From the NCBI RefSeq assembly GCF_902459465.1, contig NC_047083.1, forward strand, positions 8,547,526 to 8,611,525: a stretch of DNA of 64,000 bases, written 5' to 3'. The DNA comes from Asterias rubens. Taxonomy: Eukaryota > Echinodermata > Asteroidea > Forcipulatida > Asteriidae. The notes below the pieces were generated by a model, which saw nothing but the letters and a program-made list of their open reading frames with translations, was not told where the DNA came from and searched no databases. Within the stretch, counting starts at the first letter, position 1, and each line of letters opens with the position of its first letter. Shown here piece after piece: positions 10,601 through 20,328 of this stretch. A program made the position numbers and the translations under genes.

Positions 10601-13600
10601 ACATATTAAAAACAACTTTAAATAGCATTCCCCCAAAACAAACTTTTACCAAGTACATGTAGCTCACAAAGAAAGCTTAGTGAGCAGTATTTCAACAAAC
10701 CTTTTTCATCGTCGTTGGCACACTCGGTGAAGATGTCCTTCTGACTCCCGTGGATTCTGTCTCGATGGAAATACTGTGACTGGAAAAAGCGCGTCCAGAA
10801 TTCCTTCTCGGCCATGTTCTGTGGGACATTCTCAGCGTGCTTCTTGCGCACTGCGAGAACAAGAAAGAAAAAAATTAGTCTCAGTATTGTTTGAAGCTTT
10901 ACATGGTGTGGATAAATAGGAAGAAACTATAAATAAATAGTAAACTTGCGGGTACAACCATGTGTAAATCTCTTAGGGTGAGTGTTGGCTCTAAAAAGAG
11001 CCGGTTGGGTCTCGACGTTTCGCACAGTATACTCTGCTCTGTCTCAGGGGAAACATTCACTGGCTCTTTTCAGAGCCAACACTCCCACAAAAGAGATTTT
11101 CACATGGTTGTACACGCAAGTTTCCTATTGATTTCTAGTTTCTTCTTAAATCAGTCTAAATTAAAATGAAGTATTTGTTACATGACGTGAATCACCAATG
11201 AAAAGCACATCCGAGTTTGCCTGTGAAAAACTTGGGGCGGTAGTCACCAGTTTGGGAATGAGCAGTTTTCAACAGGATCTTACTTATCTGATCAAAAGTT
11301 TTTGATACGCAATTAAGAATTACAAACAAAAAATTATTTTGAGACATTGTTTTACTCATTTCTCAAAAAAACAGCACCTCTGCTGGTAATATTTTAAGGA
11401 AACCGTTCTACCATTCAAACCGTGTAAGTTTAATGTTAATCTGTGGACATGGTGTTTTGTGTCGTACAAAAAGTACCCAAACCTTTTAAGAGAAAATTCT
11501 ACAGCCAGTACCTGTTGGATATATTCTGAAGATTGCTTCAATAATATCTGCTGTTAGGTTATACTTGACCCCATTGCAGCCATCGGTCTGTGGTTTAATA
11601 TCGGATAAGAATGCCGCCGATACCCCAACGCCCTGCGGGACTGTTGAAGAATTGCTACTACCACTCGGCTCTTTTGGTTTGACCTAGGCAAAAGGAAAAG
11701 AGAAACACAATTTGCTTTTAGAGAAATCTAGAGACCTAGCTGCATTTCCCTTTAGTGCTGTGGAAACCCATCGTTGGAGCATGGATGATCTTCCCGTCAA
11801 TCTAAGAAATTGTGATTCAGTATTACTAGGTGACAATACTTCTTCTCTGTATGATTCGAACCAACAACCTTGTGATTGCAAGTTTTGCAGTCTAACCACT
11901 GGACCACGGTGACTTCTGGCACTTGGAGCAGGGGCAGGAGGAGACTCACCTACGTCTATTAGTTGAAGAAGGTTGCAGCCCAACAAGACACTGCAGACCT
12001 AAAATCTCATCTTTGAGAATGCAAGGCTATTTTCATTTGACATGACAAAGGTCACTCTAATGGAAACCTTTGAAGGGACAACTGAGGCCATCTTCTGTAG
12101 GGATTTTCTACTTGTGCAAGCATTGTAGTTTCTTCTTTTTAAAGAGGGAGATTAAAGTTGGTTAGTCTTATGTCCTTACTGAGGAATTGGAGAACACCTC
12201 TTACCATGGACTTGCGGTTGGCCCAAAACTCATCTGCCGTCATCACCTTGCTGATGACGAGATCCTTGTACAGCTGGAACAACTCGGGGTCGTCCTGCAA
12301 GATCCGATTCTTCTCCTCCAGCTCCTTGTTGACCATGTGCCTGAACTTTGGCAGGAGCTGCTGGAGAAGCTCCTTGACGACGGCTCTGTCCCGCGTCTGA
12401 GCGGGAGGGCCTTCTCGGTTTGCAAAGTGGAACTTGCTGCTCTTGCCGTCGTGTAGGACGATCTGGAGCTGGACTTTAATGCTGGTTTCTTGGCTGATTT
12501 TTTGTTCTTCATGGAGAAAACAAAAGAAGTCCAAAATAGTCTCACACGAGGTAAATTTTACTTGAAACTTGGCATGCTTAAAGCCATTGGACCCTTTCGG
12601 TTCAGAAAAAGAAAAAAAAGTTCACAGATTTGGTGAAAGACTTCTCTTAAAATATTATTCCATGAAATGCTGTACATTTTGAGAAGACAGCAAAACAATA
12701 TAAATTCTCGTTAACGAGAATTACGGATTTATTTTAAACACATGTCATGACACGGCGAAAAGCGCGGAAACAAGGGTGGGATTTTCCGTTGTTTTCTCCC
12801 GACTCCGATGACCGATTGAGCCTAAATTTTCACAGGTTTGTTATTTCATACAGAAGTTGTGGTACACAAAGTGTGGGCCTTTGGACAACACTGTTTACTG
12901 AAAGTGTCCAATGGCTTTAAGACCAGGAATTTCATCTTTTAGGGGATGTCCCTTATCCAAACATATAATTGCTTGAATTTCCTTGAATCATGGTACAACC
13001 ATACAACCAAGCAGTAAACGGGTTAAAGTTTCATACTGTCAGCCTAATGCCTGCTTTGGTTAGGACAAGGGTTAAGTTTGTAGCTAGACCAATTTTAGTG
13101 GTGGGCAGTAAATCAAGTATTTTCAAAGTCCAGGGCCCAATTTCATAAAGCCTGTAAGCACAAAAATTTGCTTAGCATGACATTTCTTCCTTAATAAAAA
13201 CAGGATTTTCAACCAAATTTTCACATGATTTTCAGGATAAGCAAACAACAGCTGAGTGCCAGTAAAAAGCAATATGCAACAAATTAAAATTTGGTTGGTA
13301 ATCTTGTTTTTTATCAAGAAAGAAAATCATGCTAAGCAAATTTGTGTGTTTACAGGCTTTATGAAATTGGGTCCAGGCATTTCAGGTTTCCAAACTGTTC
13401 CTATTATGGGGCCATGCAATAAGTTGAATGACCTTTTGACTGTGTTCTTTCTCTGTGACACTTGATGCTCCTTATCATTAGCTATGTCTCAGACTAACCC
13501 ACATTGGATAACATTTTGAAATCTGTGCAGGGCAGCTCAATGTAAACTGCTCAGTCAGAGTGCTGGGCAAAAATTGTGAGTCTTGGGTAGGGCCACCCAG

Positions 13601-13815
13601 CACCGACCACCGTTGCTACAACACTGGTTATGACGAGACAACTCCATTGTTTATAACTTACGTTTGACGTCTCTGTAGTGGTGACTCACAGCAAAGTAGT
13701 CCTTGTTGTCATCCTGCCAGGCAAGGCGCTCCGCCATGAGATACAACGACCCATCACTCTTGTGGAGACGGACCTGGTTGATGATGAGCAGCACCTCCTC
13801 TGAAGATGTCGCCAT
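4626..13815 (-). CDS. GTF2H1: General transcription factor IIH subunit 1 (TFIIH p62)
   Basis: Structural subunit of the TFIIH core, used in promoter opening by RNA polymerase II and in nucleotide excision repair. Eleven coding exons on the minus strand join in frame: 13815-13662, 12506-12205, 11683-11512, 10850-10701, 9947-9865, 9127-9006, 8353-8162, 7833-7716, 7089-6999, 5764-5556 and 4712-4626 (TGA). The sum is 1680 nt, or 559 aa; the human protein is about 548. The N-terminus [11 protein letters not shown] opens the PH-like domain (residues 1 to about 105). BSD-type helices follow, with [11 protein letters not shown] and YFHRDR (about residues 219-236). A linker carries PTKRKR and YYHGPTP. 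The C-terminal helices read ELKHLYAAL and RHYWSCFPV, ending in [12 protein letters not shown]. All splice sites are GT..AG. An acceptor sits just 5' of the ATG (near 13825), so a noncoding exon lies upstream, not located. Introns hold SINE, LINE and MITE copies. Confidence 0.96.
6405..6769. mobile_element. Family B MITE in a GTF2H1 intron
   Basis: TTAA-bounded element of about 365 bp with ends TTAAAGCCATTGGAC and GTCCAATGGCTTTAA. It shares interior blocks with family A (CACAGGTTTGTTAT, GATGACCGATTGAG), so A and B are related. Other copies lie at 12578, 22413, 42000 and 51665. Confidence 0.9.
7416..7658. mobile_element. Family C MITE in a GTF2H1 intron
   Basis: Ends ATTCATAGAGCTGCTAAGCA and TGCTTAGCAGCTCTATGAAAT, with the usual TTGCTTAGCATGAAAT interior. 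It lies between exons 8 and 9 of GTF2H1. Confidence 0.85.
7840..7858 (+). repeat. (CAA)n microsatellite
   Basis: Six CAA units just beyond the acceptor side of a GTF2H1 exon. Confidence 0.9.
7945..8090. mobile_element. Half copy of family A MITE
   Basis: Right half only: TTGCAACTTCGATGACCGAT through AATTACCAATAGTGTC..TCTTTAA. Confidence 0.8.
8760..8992 (+). mobile_element. 3' end of a non-LTR retrotransposon
   Basis: Shares ATCCTGGCC(G/A)TCTTAGAATGG and the terminal GGCCGAATAAATAATAATAA with the 3' end of the minus-strand LINE at 59783-62155, here on the plus strand. It ends in an (AAT)n tail at about 8962-8990. A 5'-truncated copy of the same family inside a GTF2H1 intron. Confidence 0.8.
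9172..9330. repeat. Family H palindromic repeat
   Basis: Inverted blocks built on CTAGGATTAATCCT, CCTAACTTAGGAT and CCTAAGATTAATCCTAAGTT, with TTTCACGAAACG at the left end. A short MITE-like palindrome in a GTF2H1 intron. Confidence 0.55.
9570..9738 (-). mobile_element. tRNA-derived SINE fragment
   Basis: On the minus strand, a tRNA-like head (GGCCGAGCGGATAAGAGC, then GGGTTCGAGTCCCGGTT as B box) precedes TGTCCCTGAGCAAGACACTT and a tail. Related B-box and tail pieces occur near 25000 and 56980. Confidence 0.7.
10123..10502. mobile_element. Family G element with 14-bp flanking direct repeats
   Basis: The element at 10137-10488 has terminal inverted repeats AAGCTTGGGCGATATC / GATATCGCCCAAGCTT and an interior of ATCGCGATAT-type runs. 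Direct repeats ATGTATTCCAAGTT (10123-10136) and ATGTATTTCAAGTT (10489-10502) flank it immediately with one mismatch. Confidence 0.75.
10950..11120. repeat. Family J repeat, palindromic copy
   Basis: Starts GTACAACCATGTGTAAATCTC and ends GAGATTTTCACATGGTTGTAC. GTTGGCTCTAAAAAGAGCC and GGCTCTTTTCAGAGCCAAC form internal arms around CAGTATACTC. This copy shows the family is an inverted-repeat element. Confidence 0.75.
11820..11912 (-). mobile_element. tRNA-like SINE head
   Basis: On the minus strand CACCGTGGTCCAGTGGTTAG resembles a pol III A box and TTGTTGGTTCGAATCATAC a B box, about 40 nt apart. It sits in a GTF2H1 intron. The ends are not canonical for a tRNA gene, so a SINE is more likely. Confidence 0.6.
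12578..12920. mobile_element. Family B MITE in a GTF2H1 intron
   Basis: TTAA-bounded, with ends TTAAAGCCATTGGACCCTTT and AAAGTGTCCAATGGCTTTAA. Confidence 0.9.
13133..13373. mobile_element. Family C MITE in a GTF2H1 intron
   Basis: Ends GGGCCCAATTTCATAAAGCC and GGCTTTATGAAATTGGGTCC. Two small ORFs on opposite strands inside it are artefacts of the palindrome. Confidence 0.85.
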
Positions 13816-13927
13816 TTTACTCCCTTGATAAAAAAAGAAGGGGAAAAAGGTCACAAGTCATTGTGTCATAGTTTCATGGATCCCCTTTTTACTCTTTATA
13901 AATTTATTAAATTGGCACTGTATGGAC

Positions 13928-14016
13928 TGGACCTACTCCTGGAACGACCAAGGTTCGTTCCGCTAATATAGCGGAACGAACCTCATAGTTCTAGGAGAAG
14001 AGTGGACCAGCGCTGC
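13928..14016. repeat. Short palindromic element
   Basis: A near-perfect inner palindrome GGTTCGTTCCGC / GCGGAACGAACC surrounds AATATA. Looser outer arms are CTGGACCTACTCCTGGAAC and TTCTAGGAGAAGAGTGGACC. It lies just 5' of the GTF2H1 start-codon exon. Confidence 0.7.
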
Positions 14017-14162
14017 ACATGCACATTAATTTTTTTCCTTGCCGTTATATCCTGCCTTACGCTGTTACGGACATTGCCGAGTACCACATACATGTATGCC
14101 ATGGAACAGAAGTAGAAGTGTCAATCAGGGCTTGAATTTGATGGGGGAAATCCACTTTAAAA

Positions 14163-14634
14163 CTGGACAAGGGTCCTACTACTTGCCGTCAACTCGCCGT
14201 CAACTCACTTGCGCCGTCAACTCGCCGTCAACTCCTCCAATATACATTTAAAATCCACAAAAGAAGCATAGAACTGTAAAGTATCAGCTCAAAGAGCATT
14301 CGCGTAAGTTTTAGGTCATATTTCGGAATAAAAATTGATTTTTTTTCTCGTGAAAAAAAATTCTCGAAGCCAAAAAACTGCAGGCCGCCATCTTGCTTTT
14401 TCACAATGATTAGTCTTGGCCCAAGCTGCAATGATTGGTACTTTTTTTTTAATCAACACAAAGTCGTTTTGTGAATGAATTTGTACCGAAAACCTTGAGA
14501 AATATGTAGTTTAGCCCAGACTTAACACTTCCGTGCCCCCTTTTTATAGATTTTTCATGTAAATTTAATGAGTTGACGGCACGAAAATGAGTTGACGGCG
14601 AGTTGACGAAGTAGTAGGACCGCTGGACAATAGT
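14163..14634. mobile_element. Family M inverted-repeat element
   Basis: Ends CTGGACAAGGGTCCTACTAC and GTAGTAGGACCGCTGGACAA. Subterminal GCCGTCAACTC / GAGTTGACGGC motifs are repeated four times on the left and twice on the right. It is about 470 bp with no coding capacity and occurs once in this window. Confidence 0.7.
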
Positions 14635-14639
14635 CTAAT

Positions 14640-15500
14640 TATTTTTTGCAAGACACAGTTTAGCATGCATTTTTGGTTTTACCTTTTGTATTTGAACAAG
14701 CACAATAATTAATAAAAAACATCAGGCCTGTTCCCTATTCACAAAGACACTATCGCCAATCCGCTTGGATGATTTTGCTGTTATGAAAATGAAGTGAATT
14801 CTGAATGATTGATGATAGTGAATGGCCATCAAATTCAAAATCAAAAAAGCGATTGTTGTTGGAATTGGAATTTACAGGAAAATGGGGCTTCTCCCCAAAG
14901 TCAAGTATCATATGTAAGGCCAAATAAAATGAGTGCTTCCGGTTACCCTATTTTTGCTTACTTACAGCAATAGTAATAGTTATTAAGGAATTTTATTTAT
15001 TAAATTTAGAGAGTTAATGGTATTTTGCCCAATTTACGGACAATTAAAACTTCAGTGACTTTTTTCAAACCCCGATTATCTTCCAGTAGTGTTATCTTCA
15101 TTATCTTTCGTGAATTAACCAAAACTAGTCTTACAATATTACCTTCAGTAAGCTATCTTTGTGACAACAACATTAGAACTTCCATAGTTCATTCACATTG
15201 CGAAGTTATTTCGCTGACGATGTTTCCGACAGAAAATGCAAAAAATAATAATAAAAAACATGCGTGTGTCACGAAATGACTAGCGCCCTCTCTTGGTAAG
15301 TAATGCTTAATGCGCCAATGTTTAAGGAGGGGCGTGTCTGGGAGAGGCTTTGGGGGGGGTGTTACCGACAGATTATTATTCACCAAACCCATCACGGAAC
15401 GAATTCAAACTGAGGGGGACTAAAGGTTTTTTATTGGTAGTAAAAATATAACATAGACGATATTTCGTATGATTAATTTAATATTGCATGCGTAATAACC
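14640..15500. other. Intergenic, nothing recognised
   Basis: AT-rich sequence with no credible ORF. Unlocated 5' exons of GTF2H1 may lie here. Confidence 0.35.
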
Positions 15501-15504
15501 ACCG

Positions 15505-15692
15505 TAGACTTGTGGTAGTCGAGTTGCGGCGGTGCTATGGCAAGATCACTGCTCTCGCGCGGACTGCTGGTTGCCGACTTCTACTCCCCATTGTAGTCGT
15601 GACAGCAGTAGTAGAGTACCGCGGGAATCGCGGGGAGAGTCGGAACGCTATCAACGCGACAGACATTTAACGACTTGTCCACAAGTCTATAA
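15505..15692. repeat. Family L repeat
   Basis: Left end GTAGACTTGTGG, right end ACGACTTGTCCACAAGTCTA, with interior CGCGGGGAGAGTCGGAACGC. The interior and ends match 54599-54841. Confidence 0.65.
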
Positions 15693-15856
15693 GCACCGTG
15701 GCCCCTAATCCACCCCATCCTTTAAAAAATAAAATCATCAATGGAAATGATTATTTCGGTAATGTTTCGGTACATTTGAATTGTCCAAAATTATATATCT
15801 TTACCCCAGAGTGCTGGCCAATGCAAAATGTCTGACATGGCACTCAGAACCGGGTT

Positions 15857-15870
15857 GGGGGGGGGGGGGT
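15857..15870 (+). repeat. G-rich run
   Basis: GGGTTGGGGGGGGGGGT homopolymer-like stretch. Confidence 0.8.
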
Positions 15871-16221
15871 GTTCTATAGGCATTTCCAAGGCCTGGAGCT
15901 ACTCACCACAAAAAATAATAGCGGTAGGATTTGAAACTATGCACCAAATAATCTTTCCTTTTGCCAGAACCACCAGCTCTTTTTAGAACCATCACTTACT
16001 AATAGAGATTTTCACATAGTGTTACCAAAAGTGAAAATTATTTTTCTATGCGATAATGAAATTGATTTAGTGACTTTTTGAAACAAACAACCGTGTTTGT
16101 TTACAAAGACCACAAATCTTTCCGTCAGATGTGGTTCATGTTTCAATGGCAGACTATGAGTTATTGTTGACTGGTCGTCAGAAATGTGTTGTTCAGACAC
16201 ACACACACAACCCGGTCCATG

Positions 16222-16590
16222 CACTGAACACTAGTGGTAATTACTCAAAATAGTGGTTAGCATAAAAACTGACTTGGTAACGAGTAATGGAGAGCTGTTG
16301 ATAATATATAACATTGTGTCAGAAACGGCTCAATCTGAAGTAACGTAGTTTTAGAGAAAGAAGTTATTTTCCATGAATTTGATTTCGGGACCTCAGAATG
16401 AGATTTTGAGGTCTCGTATTCAAGCATCTGAAAGCATACAACTTCGTGTAACATTTTCATCTCGCAACTTCGACGACCAATTTTAGCTCAAATTTTCACA
16501 GGTTTGTTATTTTTTGTGTATCTTATGTTGAGATACACAAAGTGAGAAGACTTGTCTTTGACCATCACCAAAGGTGCCCAGTGTCTTTAA
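16222..16590. mobile_element. Family A MITE, diverged
   Basis: The interior matches family A (GTAATTACTCAAAA, GAGGTCTCG hairpin, GACGACCAATTTTAGCTC). The ends are degraded to AACACTAGTGGTAATT and AAAGGTGCCCAGTGTCTTTAA. Confidence 0.85.
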
Positions 16591-16734
16591 AGATCGTGAT
16601 TGGTAGGATAACAATAGTTTGACCATAGCAAAATTTCAGAATAAAAATTTCTCCAAACTTGTTTCAGAAGGGGCTGGGACACAAACAGTATAAAGGAAAG
16701 TAGGATTTGTAACTTTGCATGGTGGAAAAACGAT

Positions 16735-16857
16735 ATAGAAAGGTTTGCGGTACGACCATGTAATGACTATCTCTAATGGGTTGGGGTGGTTCTGAAAAGA
16801 ACCGTTGGTTTCAACTCGACGTTTCAATCAGTATGCTCTGATCGTCTTCTGGAAAAA
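16735..16857 (+). repeat. Family J repeat
   Basis: GTACGACCATGTAATGACTA, GGTTCTGAAAAGAACC, CTCGACGTTTCAATCAGTAT and GATCGTCTTCTGG in family J order. Confidence 0.7.
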
Positions 16858-17002
16858 GTATAAAGGGATATCAATATTTTTTCCCCATTTTGTTTTTCTT
16901 TCCTTTTTACCCGTTTTCGATTGTCTCCAATCAGCAGATGGGCCGAACATAATAGGATTTAAACGACACAGCATGTGTCTGTCGTTAACAGTACCTGATA
17001 GT

Positions 17003-17367
17003 TTAAAGGCAGTGGACACTATCGGTAATTGTCAAAGACTAGCCTTGCATAAAATAACAAACCTGTGAAAATTTGAGCTCAATCGGTCATCGAAGTTGCG
17101 AGATAATAATGAAAGGAAAAATAAAACCCTTGTCACACGAAGTTGTGTTCGTTTAGATGGTTGATTTCGAGACCTCAAGTTCTAAACTTGAGGTCTCGAA
17201 ATCAAATTCGTGGAAAATTACTTCTTTCTCGAAAACTATGGCACTTCAGAGGGAGCCGTTTCCCACAATGTTTTATACCATCAACCTCTCTCAATTACTC
17301 GTCACCAAGAAAGGTTTTATGGCAATAATTATTTAGAGTAATTACCAATAGTGTCCACTGCCTTTAA
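17003..17367. mobile_element. Family A MITE, near-consensus
   Basis: TTAA-bounded, ends intact, central hairpin GAGACCTCAAGTTC..GAGGTCTCG present. Confidence 0.93.
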
Positions 17368-17649
17368 AGTATAAAGTGTTATTTAATATAATTTATATTT
17401 CTGGCATGATATACTCAACTGCTGTCTTCGTGATTTACGGCTCGAGTCCAAGTCTATATTTTAATAGGGGACCTCAGCCACACTAGGGTGAGATTTATCG
17501 ACAAAAGCTGTAATTTCAAACCTTTGTTTTGAAAATGTATAATAAACTATCAAAAATATTTATAGCGCGTCGACGTTTTAACGACGACAGCACCGTGCCA
17601 TCATTGCCCTTTAAAACAATTGAACTCACAAACAATGTGTGTCATTAAT

Positions 17650-17940
17650 GTCACCGATAACATTTTTACCCGTTTTTAATTGGTGGAAAGCCATCATTGC
17701 GTCATTATCATTTGCATATGAGCGCGTAGCAGGACCCCCACAATGTTGTGTGCCAATATTGCAAGCTGTCACCGATACATTTTTTATCCGTTTCTATTGG
17801 TGGAAAGTCATTTTTTATCCCCTCATTTGCATACGAGCGCGTGGGATGACCACCTGTTCTTCTATTGAGCAGCCAATCACAAGAATGAAGGGTTTACATT
17901 GAACAACAGGTATAAATAGCCAGACTTCATGACTTGAAAT
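17650..17940 (+). promoter_or_regulatory. Promoter of the one-domain Kunitz gene, with two repeated modules
   Basis: A TATA box (TATAAATAG) at 17911-17919 places the start site near 17940. Upstream lie two copies of a module of about 115 bp. Module 1 has inverted CCAAT (ATTGGTGG, 17679), TGCGTCA (17698-17704) and octamer ATTTGCAT (17710-17717). Module 2 has ATTGGTGG (17796) and ATTTGCAT (17825-17832) but no TGCGTCA. These motifs match the consensus sites of NF-Y, CREB/AP-1-type and POU factors; binding is inferred. Both octamers run on into GAGCGCGT. The arrangement is shared with 23272-23920. Confidence 0.75.
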
Positions 17941-18006
17941 TATTTCATCTGCCGAAGCTACCAGTCGTGTATTGATAACTGTCTCAGCTCTGACATCGAG
18001 AAAAGT
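17940..18006 (+). other. Noncoding first exon of the one-domain Kunitz gene
   Basis: Begins about 25-30 nt after the TATA box and ends at a GTAAGT donor. CATCTGCCGAAGCTA and GACATCGAGAAAAG align with CATCTGACGAAGCTA and GACATCTAGAAAAAG in the first exon of the three-domain gene. The start is approximate. Confidence 0.65.
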
Positions 18007-18410
18007 GTAAGTAACATCTTAATGCAATGCTCTTCCATAACCTTAGACTAGTATAATAGTTAGTAGACACTTTCTCCAGCCTCAAAACTAACTTGAAATT
18101 TCACTTGTTCAGTTTATGTTTTAAGTGCAATCGTTAGCTGAGTTTGTTTTTATGTAGGAATCCTTTCTGCCAAACATGGCAATGTACAATTTTTCATTAT
18201 CATTATCATTGTTTGATTGTTTATAAATTTGTATAGCCCTAATACCCATTTTTCGTTTTTGTGTAATTATTTTACCAAAAATCACCAAAACTTTATCATC
18301 GTTCAAAAGCATTTACGACAAAAACTTTAATTCTAAGCAAGACGATATGAGTTTTTGAGGAACGTGCGTAAAAGCCAAGTTCAATCACCGAACCTTTGCA
18401 TAAATCTTTA

Positions 18411-18545
18411 TAGGCAGTGGACACGTTTGATTGTCAAAGCCCACTATCCAAACATTATGAATAAAATAACAAACCTGTGCAAATTGTTTGAGCAATATTG
18501 GCCATAAGTTGCAAGAGAATATAGAAAAAGGAAAAACATTCCCGG
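18411..18545. mobile_element. Half copy of family A MITE
   Basis: Left-half sequence (GGCAGTGGACACG..GTCAAAGCCC..AAAATAACAAACCTGTG) directly before a complete copy. Confidence 0.75.
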
Positions 18546-18546
18546 G

Positions 18547-18936
18547 TTAAAGGCAGTAGACACTATTGGTAATTACTCAAAATAATTATTAGCACGAAAC
18601 CTTTCTTGGTAACGAGGGAGTAATGGGGAGAGGTTGGTAGTATAAAACATTGTGAGAAACGGCTCCCTCTGGAGTTACATAACTTTCGAGAAAGAAGTAA
18701 TTTTCCACGGTTTTGATTTCGAGACCTCAAGTTTAGAATTTGAGGTCTCGAAATCAAGCATCTAAAAGCACACAACTTCGTGTGACAAGGGTGTTTTTTC
18801 TTTCATAGTTATCTCGCAACTCCGACGACCAATCGAGCTCAAATTTTCAAAGGTTTGTTACTTTATTTATATGTTGATATACACCAAGTGAGAAGACTGG
18901 TGTTTGACAATTACCAATAGTGTCCACTGTCTTTAA
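18547..18936. mobile_element. Family A MITE in Kunitz intron 1
   Basis: TTAA-bounded full copy with ends AAAGGCAGTAGACACTATTG and CAATAGTGTCCACTGTCTTT. Confidence 0.93.
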
Positions 18937-19243
18937 GTGTGTGCTTTCAGATGCATAATAAATGGCTTCAGCGGAAGTCTTTGAGTAATACCTCTTTCGC
19001 AAAAACTACGTTACTTCAGAGGGAGTCGTTTCTCACAATGTTTTATCCTGTCACCAAACTACGTTACTTGAGAGGGAGTCGTTTCTCACAATGTTTTATC
19101 CTGTCACCAAATTACGTTACTTGAGAGGGAGTCGTTTCTCACAATGTTTTATCCTGTCACCAACTCTCCATTCATTGTTACCAAGTAAGTTTTTATGCAC
19201 ACATTACTATTTTAAATGGTTACCAATAGTGTCCAGTGCCTTC
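18937..19243. mobile_element. Partial family A MITE containing a 53-nt tandem triplication
   Basis: A right-half remnant in which a 53-nt unit (starting CTACGTTACTT, including GTCGTTTCTCACAATG and ATCCTGTCACCAAA) occurs three times in a row at 19006-19166. Ends ACCAATAGTGTCCAGTGCC. Confidence 0.8.
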
Positions 19244-19255
19244 AAAAACCTGGTC

Positions 19256-19757
19256 TTTACACTGGGTGCGTTCGATGTCGACCCCGATCTGCCCCGGTAC
19301 GTTTGTAAAGCTTTGACGTCATTACAGTGGCTCACCCGGGTCAGCCCCCCGAGTGCCCTGGGCCAAAATTCATAGAGCTGCTTAAGCACAAAATTTTGCT
19401 TAAGCAAAAAAATCCTTGCTTCGTATAATCAGATTACCAGCTAAGACTCCATTCAATTGTTATGCTAAGTAAACAATAGCTAAATACCAGTCACAAGCAA
19501 TGTATGTGGCATGACATTTTTGCCAGTAACATAATGTAAAATAAGCAAGCTATTTTCGTGCTTAAGCAAATATTTTGCTTAAGCAGCTCTATGAAATTGG
19601 CCCCTGCTTGTGAAGCTAGCGGGTCACTTGTGGCTGGCCCGAGAAGATGACGTCACCACGAGAGGGTGACTGATCGTCGATTAATAGCTCTTGTCTCGGG
19701 GGCTCTCACCCGAATGAGCACCGCGGGTCGACACGTCGGGGAAGCTTGTCGAACGCT
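19256..19757. mobile_element. Family D MITE, interrupted by family C
   Basis: Left end GGGTGCGTTCGATGTCGACC, right end GGGGAAGCTTGTCGAACGC. Its body is split by a complete family C element at 19361-19606. Right end is 48 bp upstream of the Kunitz start codon. Confidence 0.75.
19361..19606. mobile_element. Family C MITE nested in family D
   Basis: Ends GGGCCAAAATTCATAGAGCTG and CAGCTCTATGAAATTGGCCCC. It uses the TTAAGC form of the internal repeat. Confidence 0.85.
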
Positions 19758-19804
19758 CACAAAGTAAAATCTCTCAATAAATTCACTTCCAGATCACCTC
19801 CATT

Positions 19805-20328
19805 ATGAAAGTCTTGTGTGCCACCGCTACTCTTCTCTTGCTTGTTGGTCTGTTTGCTCAAACCATCATGGAATCTGACGCTTCAAGTAAGTATTGAAAG
19901 AGGGCGCCCTATACTGAAATTACATCGTGTGCAAAGACCTTTTTCGCAAAATAACTGTGGAGGTGCATGCTGGTGGTCTCTACCAGCATGCAGCTTACAT
20001 CAGAGGGAGCCGTTTCTCACAATGTTTTCATATTATCAACAGTTCTCCACTGCTAGCTACAAAGTTAGTTTTTAGTGTAACAAAACAGTATTGAGCAATA
20101 ACCAATAACGTGTCCATGCAGGGCCTATAAATAAATAAAAAAATTATGGGTCCATTTTTCTTTGCAGATGTTTGCAGCCAACAAATTGAAACAGGACCTT
20201 GCAGAGGGAGTTTTCCTAGCTGGGGATTCGCGCGTGGTACATGCGTGGAGTTTACCTACGGTGGCTGCGGCGGTACTGACAACCGATTCGACACCGAGGC
20301 CGATTGCGAAGCCGAATGTGTCCACTAG
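19805..20328 (+). CDS. Secreted single-domain Kunitz-type serine protease inhibitor
   Basis: Two coding exons, 19805-19886 (GTAAGT donor, phase 1) and 20168-20328 (TAG), give 80 aa. Exon 2 of the gene also carries 12 nt of leader before the ATG. Residues 1-26 form a signal peptide (MKVLCATATLLLLVG...). The mature part is one BPTI/Kunitz domain with all six cysteines and the hallmark FTYGGCGG. The reactive-site segment GPCRGS has Arg at the predicted P1 position, typical of inhibitors of trypsin-like proteases (family knowledge, not shown here). The loop between the second and third Cys has 13 residues against 15 in BPTI; other spacings match. The role is probably extracellular protease control in body fluid or secretions. 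The next gene downstream is a three-domain paralogue with the same leader-exon layout. Confidence 0.9.
19940..20120. mobile_element. Family A remnant in the Kunitz intron
   Basis: CAGAGGGAGCCGTTTCTCAC, a TATCAACAGTTCTCC block and a degraded CCAATAACGTGTCCATGC end. It also carries a small hairpin GCATGCTGGTGG..CTACCAGCATGC at about 19967-19990. Confidence 0.65.

Noticed and set aside
12158-12545. Overlapping ORFs on both strands
   Set aside because: Shadows of GTF2H1 exon 2 (12506-12205); only the frame with LLQQLLPKF is real.
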